A stretch of 64,000 nucleotides of DNA, taken from NCBI GenBank assembly GCA_000437895.1, contig FR902135.1, forward strand, positions 22,379 to 86,378, in the 5' to 3' direction. Below the pieces are notes generated by a model that saw nothing but the letters and a program-made list of their open reading frames with translations, was not told the DNA's origin and did not search any database. The translations under genes and the position numbers were made by a program. Of the stretch, positions 1-9,317 are shown one piece after another; position 1 is the stretch's first letter, and each line of letters starts with the position of its first letter. Source of the DNA: Clostridium sp. CAG:914. GTDB lineage: Bacteria; Bacillota_I; Bacilli_A; RF39; UBA660.

Positions 1-2124
1 GTGGGAAAGAGTGAAAGAAGAAAAAAAGCTATTTTAGCACTTAAGAAAGTTGGTCTTGAAAAACATATTAATAAGAATCCTAATCAATTATCAGGTGGCC
101 AAATGCAAAGGGTAGCTATTGCTCGTGCTTTAGTTAATGATCCAGATATTTTACTTGCGGATGAGCCGACGGGTGCTTTAGATAGTACTACTAGTCAACA
201 AATTATGAAATTACTTAAGGAAGTAGCTAAAGATAAACTTGTTATAATGGTTACTCATAATTCTGAACTTGCTCGAGCTTATTCTACTAGAATTATTGAA
301 CTTAGAGATGGAAGTATTATTAGTGATTCTAATCCTTATGTTGGTAAGGTTAATACTGTTGAAGATGAAATTATTAGAAAGAATAAGACTAAGAAGACAC
401 ATATGAGTTTTAAGACGGCTCTTGGTTTATCATTTAATAATTTAAAGAAAAAAAAAGGAAGAACTATTCTTACGGCATTTGCTGGTTCTATTGGTATAAT
501 TGGTATTGCTTTAATACTTAGTTTATCTAATGGTGTTAATAAATATATAGAAAGGGTTGAGGCAGAAACTTTATCTAGTTATCCTTTAACTATTATGGAA
601 GAGTCAGCTGATTTGACAGAAGTTATGGGTATTTTAGCTAGTGGAAAAGATAAAGAAATTAATCATGATAAGGATAAGATATATTCAAATACTATTATGA
701 ATAAGATGTTTAATTCTTTTGTTACCAAGGTTTCAAAAAATGATTTAAAAACATTTAAAAAATATCTAGATAATAATGATGAGATAGGAAAATATGTTAA
801 TGAGATAAAATATAGTTATAATATAGATTTAAATATTTTTAATACTTATAATAGTGAACTTGTTAAAGTAAATCCTAGTAATTTGATGAGTGATTTGGGT
901 ATGATTAATAGTAATGAAATGTCATCAATGTATAGTAGTTTTGGGATTGGTTCTAATGATGTTTTTGTAGAACTTATGGATAACAAAGAAAATGTACTTA
1001 GTCAATATGATTTAATATATGGTAGTTATCCTAAGAAATATGATGAAGTTGTTTTGATAGTTAATAGTAATAATGAAATAAGTGATTATACTCTTTATGC
1101 ATTAGGATTAAAAGAACAAAAAATGTTAAAAGAAATGATGTATAATGTTATGAAGGGTGAGGAAGTTGATGATACTAATTTAGAATTTTCTTATGAAGAT
1201 ATATGTAATATTGAATTTAAGTTAATGATTAATACAGATTTATTTACTAAAGAAGGAAATAGATATGTTGATAGGAGCAATGATTTAAATTATGTTAATA
1301 GCATATTAGATAAATCTGTTCCTTTGAAAGTGGTTGGTATTTTAAGAGGAAATGATGATTCTGTTTCTTATGTGTCTAAAACTGGAGGTGTAGGTTATAC
1401 TAGTAAGTTGACTGAATATGTTATTGATAATGTTAAGAATTCTTCTATAGTTCATGAACAGGAAAATAATAAGGAAGTAAATATATTTACTGGTAGTTCT
1501 TTTGAATTAGGGGAAAGTTATGAAGATAATTTACGTAAATTAGGTGTTACTTCTGTTGATAATCCTTCAAGTATTTCTATTTATTCTAAGGATTTTGAAG
1601 CAAAGGAAAATGTTGTTAGAATAATTGATGAATATAATAAGGAAACTTTGGAAGAGAAAAAAATTACTTATACTGATACAATAGGATTACTTATAAATAA
1701 TGTTACGACAATAGTAAATATAATTAGTTATGTTTTAATTGCTTTTGTATCTATTTCATTAGTGGTATCTTCAATTATGATAGGTATTATTACTTATATT
1801 AGTGTTTTAGAGAGAACAAAGGAAATTGGAATATTAAGAAGTATTGGTGCTAGTAAGAAGGATATTGCTAGGGTGTTTAATGCAGAAACTTTTATTATTG
1901 GTCTTTTTGCTGGATGTATGGGTATTATAATTACTTTAATTTTAAATATTCCTATTAATGTTATTATAAATAATTTAAGTGGTATTAGTGGTATTACTAA
2001 GTTACCTTTGGTGGGTAGTATAATGTTAATAATTATTAGTGTATTATTAACGATGGTGGGAGGATTAATTCCTTCGAAAATTGCTAGTAATAAGGAACCT
2101 GTTTTGGCACTTAGAACAGAATAA
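1..2124 (+). CDS. ABC transporter: ATPase C-terminal half fused to MacB/FtsX-type permease (5' end outside window)
   Basis: The reading frame is open to the window edge and the Walker A motif is missing, so the gene starts upstream. What is present begins in the ATPase: signature LSGGQ at residues 30-34, Walker B ILLADEP at 50-56, and the H-loop His near 86. A permease follows: one membrane helix near 155-177, a large extracellular domain to about 560, then three C-terminal helices, with the ExxKEIGILRSIGAS segment typical of the FtsX domain. Fused ATPase-permease proteins of this class act in efflux of peptides or antimicrobials or in cell-envelope signalling; the substrate cannot be read from sequence. 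There is no obvious terminator before the next gene, which has its own promoter-like sequence. Confidence 0.85.
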   Translation: MGKSERRKKAILALKKVGLEKHINKNPNQLSGGQMQRVAIARALVNDPDILLADEPTGALDSTTSQQIMKLLKEVAKDKLVIMVTHNSELARAYSTRIIELRDGSIISDSNPYVGKVNTVEDEIIRKNKTKKTHMSFKTALGLSFNNLKKKKGRTILTAFAGSIGIIGIALILSLSNGVNKYIERVEAETLSSYPLTIMEESADLTEVMGILASGKDKEINHDKDKIYSNTIMNKMFNSFVTKVSKNDLKTFKKYLDNNDEIGKYVNEIKYSYNIDLNIFNTYNSELVKVNPSNLMSDLGMINSNEMSSMYSSFGIGSNDVFVELMDNKENVLSQYDLIYGSYPKKYDEVVLIVNSNNEISDYTLYALGLKEQKMLKEMMYNVMKGEEVDDTNLEFSYEDICNIEFKLMINTDLFTKEGNRYVDRSNDLNYVNSILDKSVPLKVVGILRGNDDSVSYVSKTGGVGYTSKLTEYVIDNVKNSSIVHEQENNKEVNIFTGSSFELGESYEDNLRKLGVTSVDNPSSISIYSKDFEAKENVVRIIDEYNKETLEEKKITYTDTIGLLINNVTTIVNIISYVLIAFVSISLVVSSIMIGIITYISVLERTKEIGILRSIGASKKDIARVFNAETFIIGLFAGCMGIIITLILNIPINVIINNLSGISGITKLPLVGSIMLIIISVLLTMVGGLIPSKIASNKEPVLALRTE

Positions 2125-2126
2125 AC

Positions 2127-2155
2127 TTGACTATGATTAAAAATTGGGTTAATAT
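2127..2155 (+). promoter_or_regulatory. Candidate promoter for the DUF4176 gene
   Basis: TTGACT, 17-bp spacer, TAATAT, lying between the ABC gene stop and the start at 2186. Confidence 0.45.
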
Positions 2156-2185
2156 ATACTTAAAAGAAATAAAGTGGAGGTAATA

Positions 2186-2827
2186 ATGAATAATATAGGA
2201 GAAAAATATTTACCACTTGGTACGGTTGTTTTACTTGAAGGTGGTACTAAGAGGGTTATGATTACTGGATTTGCTACGGCTTCTTCAGATGATCCTGATT
2301 TGATATATGACTATGCTGGTTGTATGTATCCACAAGGTTTTATAACAAGTAATCAAACAGTATTATTTGATCATGATCAGATTCAAAAAATTTATCATTT
2401 TGGATTGATTGATCCTGAGTGGGTAGAGTTTCAAGATAATTTGAAGAAGTTCTTAGAAAGTTTAGATGAACAAAATATTTCTGCTTTTGGCGCTAATATT
2501 AATAATACTCAAGTTGGGGTTGGTCCAGTTGGTGTAAATACTAATTACAATACTATGCAGGCTAATTCTATTAATACTGGTGTTGGTTCTTTAGGTTTTA
2601 ATCAGAACTTTGCTAATAGTAATTCACAGGCTAATTATATAAATAATACTCCTGCTCAAAGTAATTCACAAAATATTGTATTTAATGGGCAGAATGTTAC
2701 ACAATCTAATTTGGTTCAATCTAATTTAAATAATATGATTAATAATACAAACCTTAATAATAATTTACAAAATACTGGTGTTGCTAGTAATCAAATTAAT
2801 CAAAACAATGTTAGTGGTCAGAGTTAA
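2186..2827 (+). CDS. DUF4176-like protein with Asn/Gln-rich tail
   Basis: The first ~90 residues (GEKYLPLGTVVLLEGG, then KRVMITGF, then YDYAGCMYPQG) look like the DUF4176 family, small cytoplasmic proteins of unknown function often found near type VII secretion genes. No WXG100 or EssC gene is visible here. From about residue 100 the protein is low complexity, rich in N, Q, S and G. The ATG at 2186 is chosen because GTGGAGG at 2174-2180 is the ribosome site; the GTG at 2174 lies inside that site. The gene is monocistronic, ending in a terminator. Similar N/Q-rich tails occur on CpaF and on two membrane proteins near 58-59 kb. The family call is from pattern recognition only. Confidence 0.7.
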   Translation: MNNIGEKYLPLGTVVLLEGGTKRVMITGFATASSDDPDLIYDYAGCMYPQGFITSNQTVLFDHDQIQKIYHFGLIDPEWVEFQDNLKKFLESLDEQNISAFGANINNTQVGVGPVGVNTNYNTMQANSINTGVGSLGFNQNFANSNSQANYINNTPAQSNSQNIVFNGQNVTQSNLVQSNLNNMINNTNLNNNLQNTGVASNQINQNNVSGQS

Positions 2828-2828
2828 A

Positions 2829-2862
2829 TAAAAGATTAAAAATAGTCTTTTATTTTTTTTTT
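2829..2862 (+). terminator. Intrinsic terminator after the DUF4176 gene
   Basis: 7-bp stem (TAAAAGA / TCTTTTA) followed by an uninterrupted T tract. Confidence 0.75.
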
Positions 2863-2867
2863 ATGTA

Positions 2868-2876
2868 TGTTATAAT
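2868..2876 (+). promoter_or_regulatory. Extended -10 promoter of the pilus cluster
   Basis: TGTTATAAT (TGn plus perfect -10), 35 bp upstream of the first gene of the cluster; no good -35. The same nonamer precedes the pilin gene at 10151. Confidence 0.6.
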
Positions 2877-2911
2877 TTATTTAATAGGAAGGTAGGATTG
2901 GAGGTATTATT

Positions 2912-3571
2912 ATGAACAAAAGAAATGTATTATTTGTTTTGCTATTATTTTTTGTGAATATTTCTTTTGTGTATGCTGATTGCACTGATGAAGAAAAAAA
3001 GGCATTTAGAGAAATATCTTCAAATGTTACAATAGATAATAGTTTTGATTATGCTACTAAGACATATACGTTAGTTATTAATTTGGTTGATGATAGTAAA
3101 TATGATATCAATTTAAATAATCGTAATGATTCAATTATTAATTGTAATATTAAAGATAGTGTATATACGTGTACAGGTTTTAAGTCAGGAGATTATGATT
3201 TTACTATTGATGGTATTACTGATACATGTGATATTACTTTAAAGAGAATTAATGTTAGACTATCAAAATATAATAAATATTATGAACAAGATATATGTGA
3301 TGGATATCATTATTTGGCTGTTTGTTCTGAATTTTTTGATAGAGATATTACTGAAGATGAATTGATAAATATACTATCTAGTTATGATAAGAAAGATGAT
3401 GATGGTTCAGAGCAAAAGGATGTAAAAAAAGATTCTTTTTTAGACGATGTTGTTAATTTTTTGATTTCTTATTATATTGAAATAATAGTGGTTATTGTTT
3501 TTATAGTTCTATTAATTTTAACTATAATTATGATTGTACGCTCTTCTAAGAAAAGGAGGCGACTTGAATGA
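2912..3571 (+). CDS. Exported, C-terminally membrane-anchored protein of unknown function
   Basis: 219 residues. An N-terminal signal peptide (hydrophobic from about residue 7, ending at VYADC) is followed by an extracellular region of about 160 residues with several cysteines, an acidic-lysine linker, and a single membrane helix near 186-208 with a short basic tail (KKRRRLE). A strong GGAGG precedes the ATG. The last four bases overlap the next gene (ATGA), so the two are translationally coupled. As first gene of the Tad-type cluster it may be a surface or assembly component. I do not recognise the family. Confidence 0.8.
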   Translation: MNKRNVLFVLLLFFVNISFVYADCTDEEKKAFREISSNVTIDNSFDYATKTYTLVINLVDDSKYDINLNNRNDSIINCNIKDSVYTCTGFKSGDYDFTIDGITDTCDITLKRINVRLSKYNKYYEQDICDGYHYLAVCSEFFDRDITEDELINILSSYDKKDDDGSEQKDVKKDSFLDDVVNFLISYYIEIIVVIVFIVLLILTIIMIVRSSKKRRRLE

Positions 3572-5607
3572 GTAATAAAAAATATTTGATTATTATAGTT
3601 TTTCTATTTTTAATGCTATTACCTTTTAAATGTGTTTTGGGATATGAATTTGGTGGAAGTCCATTTGATCCTCCTTCTGATCCAGGTGGTTCTAATCCTG
3701 GTGGAGGAGGTGGTGGCGGCGGTACACCAACTCCTACTAAATGTCCTTTTAGTCCTGGTGATGCTGATGTTTATGATCCAGGTGATGGTTATGTTTACAA
3801 ATATATAGTTAATTTTTCGATTAAATCGGCAAAAGAGAGCTTTAAAATTAATATTTCGGCTTATGATCAAGAAAATAATCTTATAACTTCTTCTATGGAC
3901 AATGGAAATTATAATCATCCAGATATAAATATAACTGCTGGAATGTCAATTGGTATGCAGATTTTTGAAGAAAATTATTATAGACGTAATTTGGGGATGT
4001 CAATAGTAGAGGAAAAATGTAAAAAAGTAGAGGTTGTTAAAACTAAGTGTTCTTGTACTTGGTCTTCTGGTTCTTTTGGAGATAATACTACTGTTTCTTC
4101 TATTAATGGTAATTATGTAGTAAGTAATTTAAATAATTATTTTAATAATAATGAAGCTAGTTTGATGCGTTTTGATTGTCCGTTTGAAGTTGAAAAAAAA
4201 TGTTCTGTTATACCAAAACCGTCAGGTTGTGATTCCTGTACAGAAAAAACAGAGACAACTGTTACATATAAATATGATTCTAAGGGATATGTTTATTTAA
4301 ATTATTGTTTAAGAAAAACTGGTAAGAGTGGATGTAGAAATAAAATTGGTGAAGCTTACAATAGTTTTGCCCAGAATAAAGAATTAAAAAATATAGGTAA
4401 TTCAGCAAAAAGTGTAATAATATTACCAAATTCTAATAGTTCTGGTAATGATTATATTATATATCCTGAAGGTAAGGAAAGTGAAATTATAAATTTTAAT
4501 AATTATGAACCAATAGGATATGCTATTTCTTATTATGAACAAAGAAGCGAAGATGATACTAGAACTTGTTTAAATAAAGTTCAAGATTTTATTGATGGAT
4601 CTGGTAATCCTAATAATCTTACTAATTTCTTTGGTAATAATTCTACTGCTTTGGTTTATGAGTGCTTTAAAAAATATGAGTATGCTTCTGATAAAACATG
4701 TATAGATAGAAGAAATGGAGAAGTGTATTATGGGAACAAATGTAACGATTCTGTTAATGATATTGTGGTTGATAGAGTGACTTATGAAGATGATAATAAT
4801 AATTTTCATTGGCATTATTTCTTTCCACTAAATTGGCATACTACTGATGAATATGGTAATTTTCAAAATATTAATTATAGTGTTGATATTCAAACATTAG
4901 GAGATTTTGTTTATTCGGCTAAATTATGTCATGGTGTTATGAATGAATATTATTTTCCAGATGATCCAAATAAGCCATCGTATTGGAATATGATAAAACC
5001 TGTATCTGGTGAACCATATACACATAATAGAGATATTGATATATATGATAATAGGGAGTGTATTGTTAGTTCACAATTTAATTTTTTAGTAGATCAAAAA
5101 TTTTATAAAGAAAATGATGATAAATTTTTAGGATATAATTTTTATTATCGACAAATAGATCCTAGTAATCCTTTTCCTAATGGTAGAGATATATGGGTAA
5201 AAAGGAAAAAATACGATAGTGATCCTACGGCGTTTACTGAGGAAGAAGCTTTAGAAATTGTAGAGAAAACAGATAATAGTATCTGGTATAATAAATGGAA
5301 AGATAATAATGATCTTAATTTTGTGGGAAGTTATAATACTATTGGATATGCATCACTTAAGAATATTAATGAAATTAGGAAACTTAAAAATAGTTCTGGT
5401 ACACAATGTTATAGTGATAATGGTACTATATATGGTGATTATCTTGGATGGTGTAATATGAGAGCAAATGGTATTAGTAATTTTGTTACGGAATATTTTG
5501 ATTATGTTGGTGCACGTAATTATAGTACTATGAAGAGTAGTTACTTTTTGGGATGCGGAAGTGCTAATGAAGGTGAATCTTACTGTAAGAGTGGTGGTAG
5601 TTCATGA
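3568..5607 (+). CDS. Large secreted Gly/Cys-containing protein of unknown function
   Basis: 679 residues. The signal peptide (hydrophobic 6-22) is followed by a Pro/Gly linker with a run of eight glycines near residues 45-52, then a long extracellular region rich in Asn, Tyr and Asp with more than 20 cysteines scattered in pairs (for example CSC, CDSC), suggesting disulfides. There is no C-terminal membrane helix and no LPxTG-like sorting signal. It overlaps the genes on both sides by 4 bp (ATGA at both junctions), so it is an integral part of the pilus operon. A surface adhesin or pilus-tip protein is a reasonable inference from position only. Confidence 0.8.
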   Translation: MSNKKYLIIIVFLFLMLLPFKCVLGYEFGGSPFDPPSDPGGSNPGGGGGGGGTPTPTKCPFSPGDADVYDPGDGYVYKYIVNFSIKSAKESFKINISAYDQENNLITSSMDNGNYNHPDINITAGMSIGMQIFEENYYRRNLGMSIVEEKCKKVEVVKTKCSCTWSSGSFGDNTTVSSINGNYVVSNLNNYFNNNEASLMRFDCPFEVEKKCSVIPKPSGCDSCTEKTETTVTYKYDSKGYVYLNYCLRKTGKSGCRNKIGEAYNSFAQNKELKNIGNSAKSVIILPNSNSSGNDYIIYPEGKESEIINFNNYEPIGYAISYYEQRSEDDTRTCLNKVQDFIDGSGNPNNLTNFFGNNSTALVYECFKKYEYASDKTCIDRRNGEVYYGNKCNDSVNDIVVDRVTYEDDNNNFHWHYFFPLNWHTTDEYGNFQNINYSVDIQTLGDFVYSAKLCHGVMNEYYFPDDPNKPSYWNMIKPVSGEPYTHNRDIDIYDNRECIVSSQFNFLVDQKFYKENDDKFLGYNFYYRQIDPSNPFPNGRDIWVKRKKYDSDPTAFTEEEALEIVEKTDNSIWYNKWKDNNDLNFVGSYNTIGYASLKNINEIRKLKNSSGTQCYSDNGTIYGDYLGWCNMRANGISNFVTEYFDYVGARNYSTMKSSYFLGCGSANEGESYCKSGGSS

Positions 5608-6020
5608 AATGGTCTTTTAGTGCACTTGGTCTTATAGTTATGGGGTTATTTGGATTTATGATTTTAATGCTATTTAGTGAAATAACTATTAGTAACGAAC
5701 AAGATTATTATAGTATAAAAGAAGTTACTGAATCTGCTATGATAGAGTCTATTGATATTGCATATTATAGACTTACTGGTAAGATTAAAATTTCTAGAGA
5801 AAAATTTGTAGAAAACTTTTCTAAAAGATTTGTAAAAAATTCTACTTATGGTGATGGAAATTATGATATAATATTTTATAGTATAAGGGAGGATCCACCA
5901 AAGGTAAGCATTGGGATAATTGATAGTACACAAACTTATAATATTTATACAGAGACTTTGGATCCGACAAGAATAGATGTAGTTAATAAAATTACAGCTA
6001 TATTAGATAGTTATGAATAA
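5604..6020 (+). CDS. Small membrane protein with pseudopilin-like layout
   Basis: 138 residues: one N-terminal membrane helix (about 8-28) followed by a 105-residue extracytoplasmic part containing a Glu-rich, helix-like stretch. The layout resembles TadE-type minor pilins; it may also fit a Bacillota family of unknown function (DUF5411 comes to mind, not verified). It overlaps the preceding gene by 4 bp and lies 28 bp before cpaB. The different N-terminus (MKWSFSALG) sets it apart from the MRDAFGG pair downstream. Confidence 0.7.
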   Translation: MKWSFSALGLIVMGLFGFMILMLFSEITISNEQDYYSIKEVTESAMIESIDIAYYRLTGKIKISREKFVENFSKRFVKNSTYGDGNYDIIFYSIREDPPKVSIGIIDSTQTYNIYTETLDPTRIDVVNKITAILDSYE

Positions 6021-6048
6021 ATAAAAAGAAAGAAAGGAAGGAAAAATA

Positions 6049-6897
6049 ATGAGTAATTTATCTAAATCTGCAAGTAAATTTTTAAAAAATAAAAATACTG
6101 TTACTGTATTGGGGGTAATTATATGTTTTATAGTTTTGATTATTGGTTATAATGTTAGAATTAATCAAAAGACAGAATTAGTTAAAGTATATTATGCTAA
6201 TCAAACTATACAACCTAAAACAAAAATAACAGATGATATGATTTCTAGTGCTAATGTGCCAACATCATTTTTAGTAGGTAGTTATTATACTAATTATAAC
6301 GATATAGTTGGAAAATATAGTAATTATAATACTGTTATTGCTTCTGGTAGTTTGTTTTATAATGAATTATTAATAGAAGAAGAAAATCTACCTGATTCTG
6401 TATTTTATAATGTTCCAGAAGGTGAGGTAGTAGTTAGTTTTCCTGTTAATACAGTTTCTACTTATGGTAATTCTATAATGCCAAATAATCTTATTAATGT
6501 TTATGTAAAAATGATAGATGATAGTGGTAAGATTATATATGGTAGATTTATTGATAATATTAATGTACTTGCTGTTAAAGATTCTTCTGGTAAGAATGTA
6601 TTTGAGTCAACTGAAGAAGAGAGAACTCCTGCATTTATATATTTCTCTTTGGTTGAACCTAAATATTTATTATTTTCTAGTATGAATTATATTGAAACTA
6701 ATGATATAGAAGTAATTATAGTTCCTAATACTATTAAATATACTCCAGAGGATAAAACTGCTGTAGAAGTTACTAGTGATTATATAACTAACTTTATTAT
6801 TGATAAGATAAAAATGATAGATGATCAAAAAGATTTATATAATGAGTTATTAAATGAAATGGCTACACAAACTAAAGATAATACAAATAATGAATAA
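6049..6897 (+). CDS. cpaB: CpaB/RcpC-like pilus assembly protein (SAF domain)
   Basis: 282 residues. One N-terminal membrane helix (about 20-37) is followed by a SAF-like segment (about 50-115: IQPKTKITDDMISSANVP, then IASGSLFYNELL) and the RcpC-type region with VPEGEVVVSFPV, as in Flp/Tad pilus proteins CpaB/RcpC. In Gram-negatives CpaB sits in the periplasm next to the secretin; here it should face the wall side of the membrane. The start has AAGGAAGG upstream. It lies directly before the pilus ATPase. Confidence 0.8.
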   Translation: MSNLSKSASKFLKNKNTVTVLGVIICFIVLIIGYNVRINQKTELVKVYYANQTIQPKTKITDDMISSANVPTSFLVGSYYTNYNDIVGKYSNYNTVIASGSLFYNELLIEEENLPDSVFYNVPEGEVVVSFPVNTVSTYGNSIMPNNLINVYVKMIDDSGKIIYGRFIDNINVLAVKDSSGKNVFESTEEERTPAFIYFSLVEPKYLLFSSMNYIETNDIEVIIVPNTIKYTPEDKTAVEVTSDYITNFIIDKIKMIDDQKDLYNELLNEMATQTKDNTNNE

Positions 6898-6926
6898 ATA
6901 AGAATAAAAGAATAGGGTGAATAGTT

Positions 6927-8405
6927 ATGGATATGCAATTTTCTCAAGTGGATTTTGGTCCTTTAAGACAATTTCTTGATAACGATGATGTTACAGATAT
7001 TTCTTATAGTAATAATGGACAAGTTTGGGTAAAAACATTGTCTAAAGGTGTTTTTAGAGTAGAAAATACTGGAATAGATAATACTCTTATGGAAAAGATT
7101 GCTTTTCAATGTGCTAATACAATGGGTAAATCCTTTAATATGGCTAATCCTTTTTTGGATGCTGAGAGTGCTGAGTTGAGACTTAATTTTGTTCATGATT
7201 CTATTGCAAGAAATGGAATTGCTGTTTTGATTCGTAAAACTCCTGCTAAAATTAGACTTGAAAAGAATAAGATTATTGCTGAGGATTATGTAAGAATTGA
7301 TGTTCATGACTTTTTACTTAAATGTGTTGAAGGACATTGTAATATATTAGTTAGTGGTGAAACTGGTAGTGGTAAAACAGAATTTATTAAGTATTTGGCT
7401 GCTCATACTAAAGAAGATGAAAAAATTATTACTATTGAAGATACTTTGGAATTACACTTAGATAAGATATTTCCTAAGAGGGATATAGTAGCTATGAAAA
7501 CTAATAATATTGCTTCATATTCTGATGTTTTGGTTACATGTATGAGACAGAATCCTAGGTGGATATTATTGTCTGAGGTTAGAAGCGCAGAAGCAGTTAT
7601 GGCTGTTCGTAATTCTATTTCTTCTGGCCATAATATTTTATCTACAATACATGCTGATAAAGCATCTTCTATTCCAAATAGACTATATAGTTTACTTGAA
7701 ACTAATCAGGATTTAGAACAATTTTTAAGAAGTATTCATAGATATGTACAATTAGGTGTTCATATTAAAGGGTATTATAGTAAGGAAAGAGGTAGGTTTC
7801 ATAGGGAGATTGCTGAGGTGTGTGAATTTTATGTTACTGAAGATAATGAACCTAAAACTAATTTGATTTATAAGAAGACTCCTGATGGAAGGGTTACTCT
7901 TCATAATCCTACGAAGTATTTACTTGGTTATTTAGAAAGTCAAGGAATGATTATGCCACCGGATATATTAGTAAAAGAGGAGTTTAAGGAACAAACAGAT
8001 AGTCCATTAGATGAGACCATATCAACAAAAACTGTTGATAATGTTAATGATTTAAAAAAACAAACTTCTTTTGGTCAAATTAATGGTGGATATGTAAATG
8101 GTAATCAAGGTTCGTTTGCTAACATTAATAGTATGAATTCTTCTACTATAAAAAATGTTAATTCAAGTAATATTAATCCAAATACTATAAGTACTACAAA
8201 TAATAATGTGAATGCACGTGCTGTTTATCCGCAACAACAATATATTAATCAGCAAGGAGTGGGTCAATATAACAGAAAATTTGTGCAAAATGGAAATAAT
8301 ATTCCTAATGTAGGACAAGTTCAAGGTACTAATCAACAAATTGTTGGCCAAAATCCTCAATATATACAGCCTAATGGTTTACCTGTTTGGCCTAATGCTA
8401 GTTAA
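6927..8405 (+). CDS. cpaF: CpaF/TadA-type pilus assembly ATPase with N/Q-rich tail
   Basis: 492 residues. Secretion-ATPase core with Walker A GETGSGKT at 144-151, the Asp-box IEDTLEL near 170, Walker B-like WILLSEVR at 212-219 and the His-box STIHAD at 239-244. This is the cytoplasmic motor of Tad (Flp) pili and related type II/IV systems. It lacks the extended N-terminal domain of longer CpaF proteins. After about residue 365 there is a ~125-residue tail of N, Q, G and V that is not part of the ATPase fold and resembles tails elsewhere in this window. The downstream genes encode its membrane partners TadB and TadC. Confidence 0.93.
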   Translation: MDMQFSQVDFGPLRQFLDNDDVTDISYSNNGQVWVKTLSKGVFRVENTGIDNTLMEKIAFQCANTMGKSFNMANPFLDAESAELRLNFVHDSIARNGIAVLIRKTPAKIRLEKNKIIAEDYVRIDVHDFLLKCVEGHCNILVSGETGSGKTEFIKYLAAHTKEDEKIITIEDTLELHLDKIFPKRDIVAMKTNNIASYSDVLVTCMRQNPRWILLSEVRSAEAVMAVRNSISSGHNILSTIHADKASSIPNRLYSLLETNQDLEQFLRSIHRYVQLGVHIKGYYSKERGRFHREIAEVCEFYVTEDNEPKTNLIYKKTPDGRVTLHNPTKYLLGYLESQGMIMPPDILVKEEFKEQTDSPLDETISTKTVDNVNDLKKQTSFGQINGGYVNGNQGSFANINSMNSSTIKNVNSSNINPNTISTTNNNVNARAVYPQQQYINQQGVGQYNRKFVQNGNNIPNVGQVQGTNQQIVGQNPQYIQPNGLPVWPNAS

Positions 8406-8420
8406 GAAGGTAGGTGAAAT

Positions 8421-9317
8421 ATGTTAGAATTTATTATTATAGGTGTAATATTAATATTTATTATGGCTTATAGATCTAGTAATGGTGAAGGTGTTTACAA
8501 TTTTGCCAAGAAGCAAGCTACAGTTGTATATGATAAATATGCTCCATATACTTATAAAGTTATGCGAGAAAAAATTAAAGATTTAGGTCTTGAATTTACA
8601 CCGAGACAATATGCTATTCAAATAGTTATTTTTGCTAGTCTTGCTGGGGCTATAGGTTATTTATATTTTTATAATTTAGTAGTTGCAATAATTTATGCTG
8701 TTATTGCGGTATCTACAATACCTTATATAACCTATTTAAGATGTAAGAGACAATATAGTGAATTTATATTTGAACAGGTACAAGTATATACTACGAATAC
8801 TATTATGGAATTTAATACTACTAAGGCATTTGTTAAATCCTTAGAGGGTGTTGTGGAATCTGGTGTTTTAGAAGATCCTGTTTTGTCTGATGTAAAAACA
8901 ATGATATCTTTATCTTATGAAAATGGTGATGTAACTGATTCGATTAGATATATGGATTCTAAATATCCATATTATATGGTTAAGAATATGCATCAATTAT
9001 TTTTGCAAGTTACTAAAGAGGGCTCTAAGAATACAGATGAAACTTTTGAAAATATGTTATCTGATATAGATATTCTTGTAGAAGGGGTGTATAGAGATAG
9101 ATCTGATAGAAGAAGATTTCATAAACAATTTTTAATATTTGGTGTGTCTTTATATAGCCTTATTATGTTAATACAATTAATTCTTGGAGTAGATTCTTAT
9201 GTTGAAATGATAGATGGATTACTTATGAAAATATTAGTTCATGGAGTTGTATTGATTAATAGTATTTTCCTTTTAAAGGGAGAAAAATATTATAATGAGA
9301 ATGTGGGGGCTGAATAA
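8421..9317 (+). CDS. tadB: TadB-like inner-membrane platform protein
   Basis: 298 residues. An N-terminal membrane helix (about 2-16), two adjacent helices near 72-108, a cytoplasmic helical T2SSF-type domain (about 115-230) and two C-terminal helices give the usual TadB layout. It should form, with TadC, the membrane platform that CpaF acts on. AGGTGA precedes the ATG. Its stop codon shares one base with the ATG of the next gene. Confidence 0.85.
   Translation: MLEFIIIGVILIFIMAYRSSNGEGVYNFAKKQATVVYDKYAPYTYKVMREKIKDLGLEFTPRQYAIQIVIFASLAGAIGYLYFYNLVVAIIYAVIAVSTIPYITYLRCKRQYSEFIFEQVQVYTTNTIMEFNTTKAFVKSLEGVVESGVLEDPVLSDVKTMISLSYENGDVTDSIRYMDSKYPYYMVKNMHQLFLQVTKEGSKNTDETFENMLSDIDILVEGVYRDRSDRRRFHKQFLIFGVSLYSLIMLIQLILGVDSYVEMIDGLLMKILVHGVVLINSIFLLKGEKYYNENVGAE

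Noticed and set aside
2186..2827. Type VII secretion toxin-immunity locus around the DUF4176 gene
   Set aside because: No WXG100, LXG, EssC or toxin-like gene is adjacent.
3619..5933. Long open frames on the minus strand opposite the pilus genes
   Set aside because: They mirror A/T-rich codons of the plus-strand genes, have no ribosome sites and give Ile/Asn/Ser-rich nonsense proteins.
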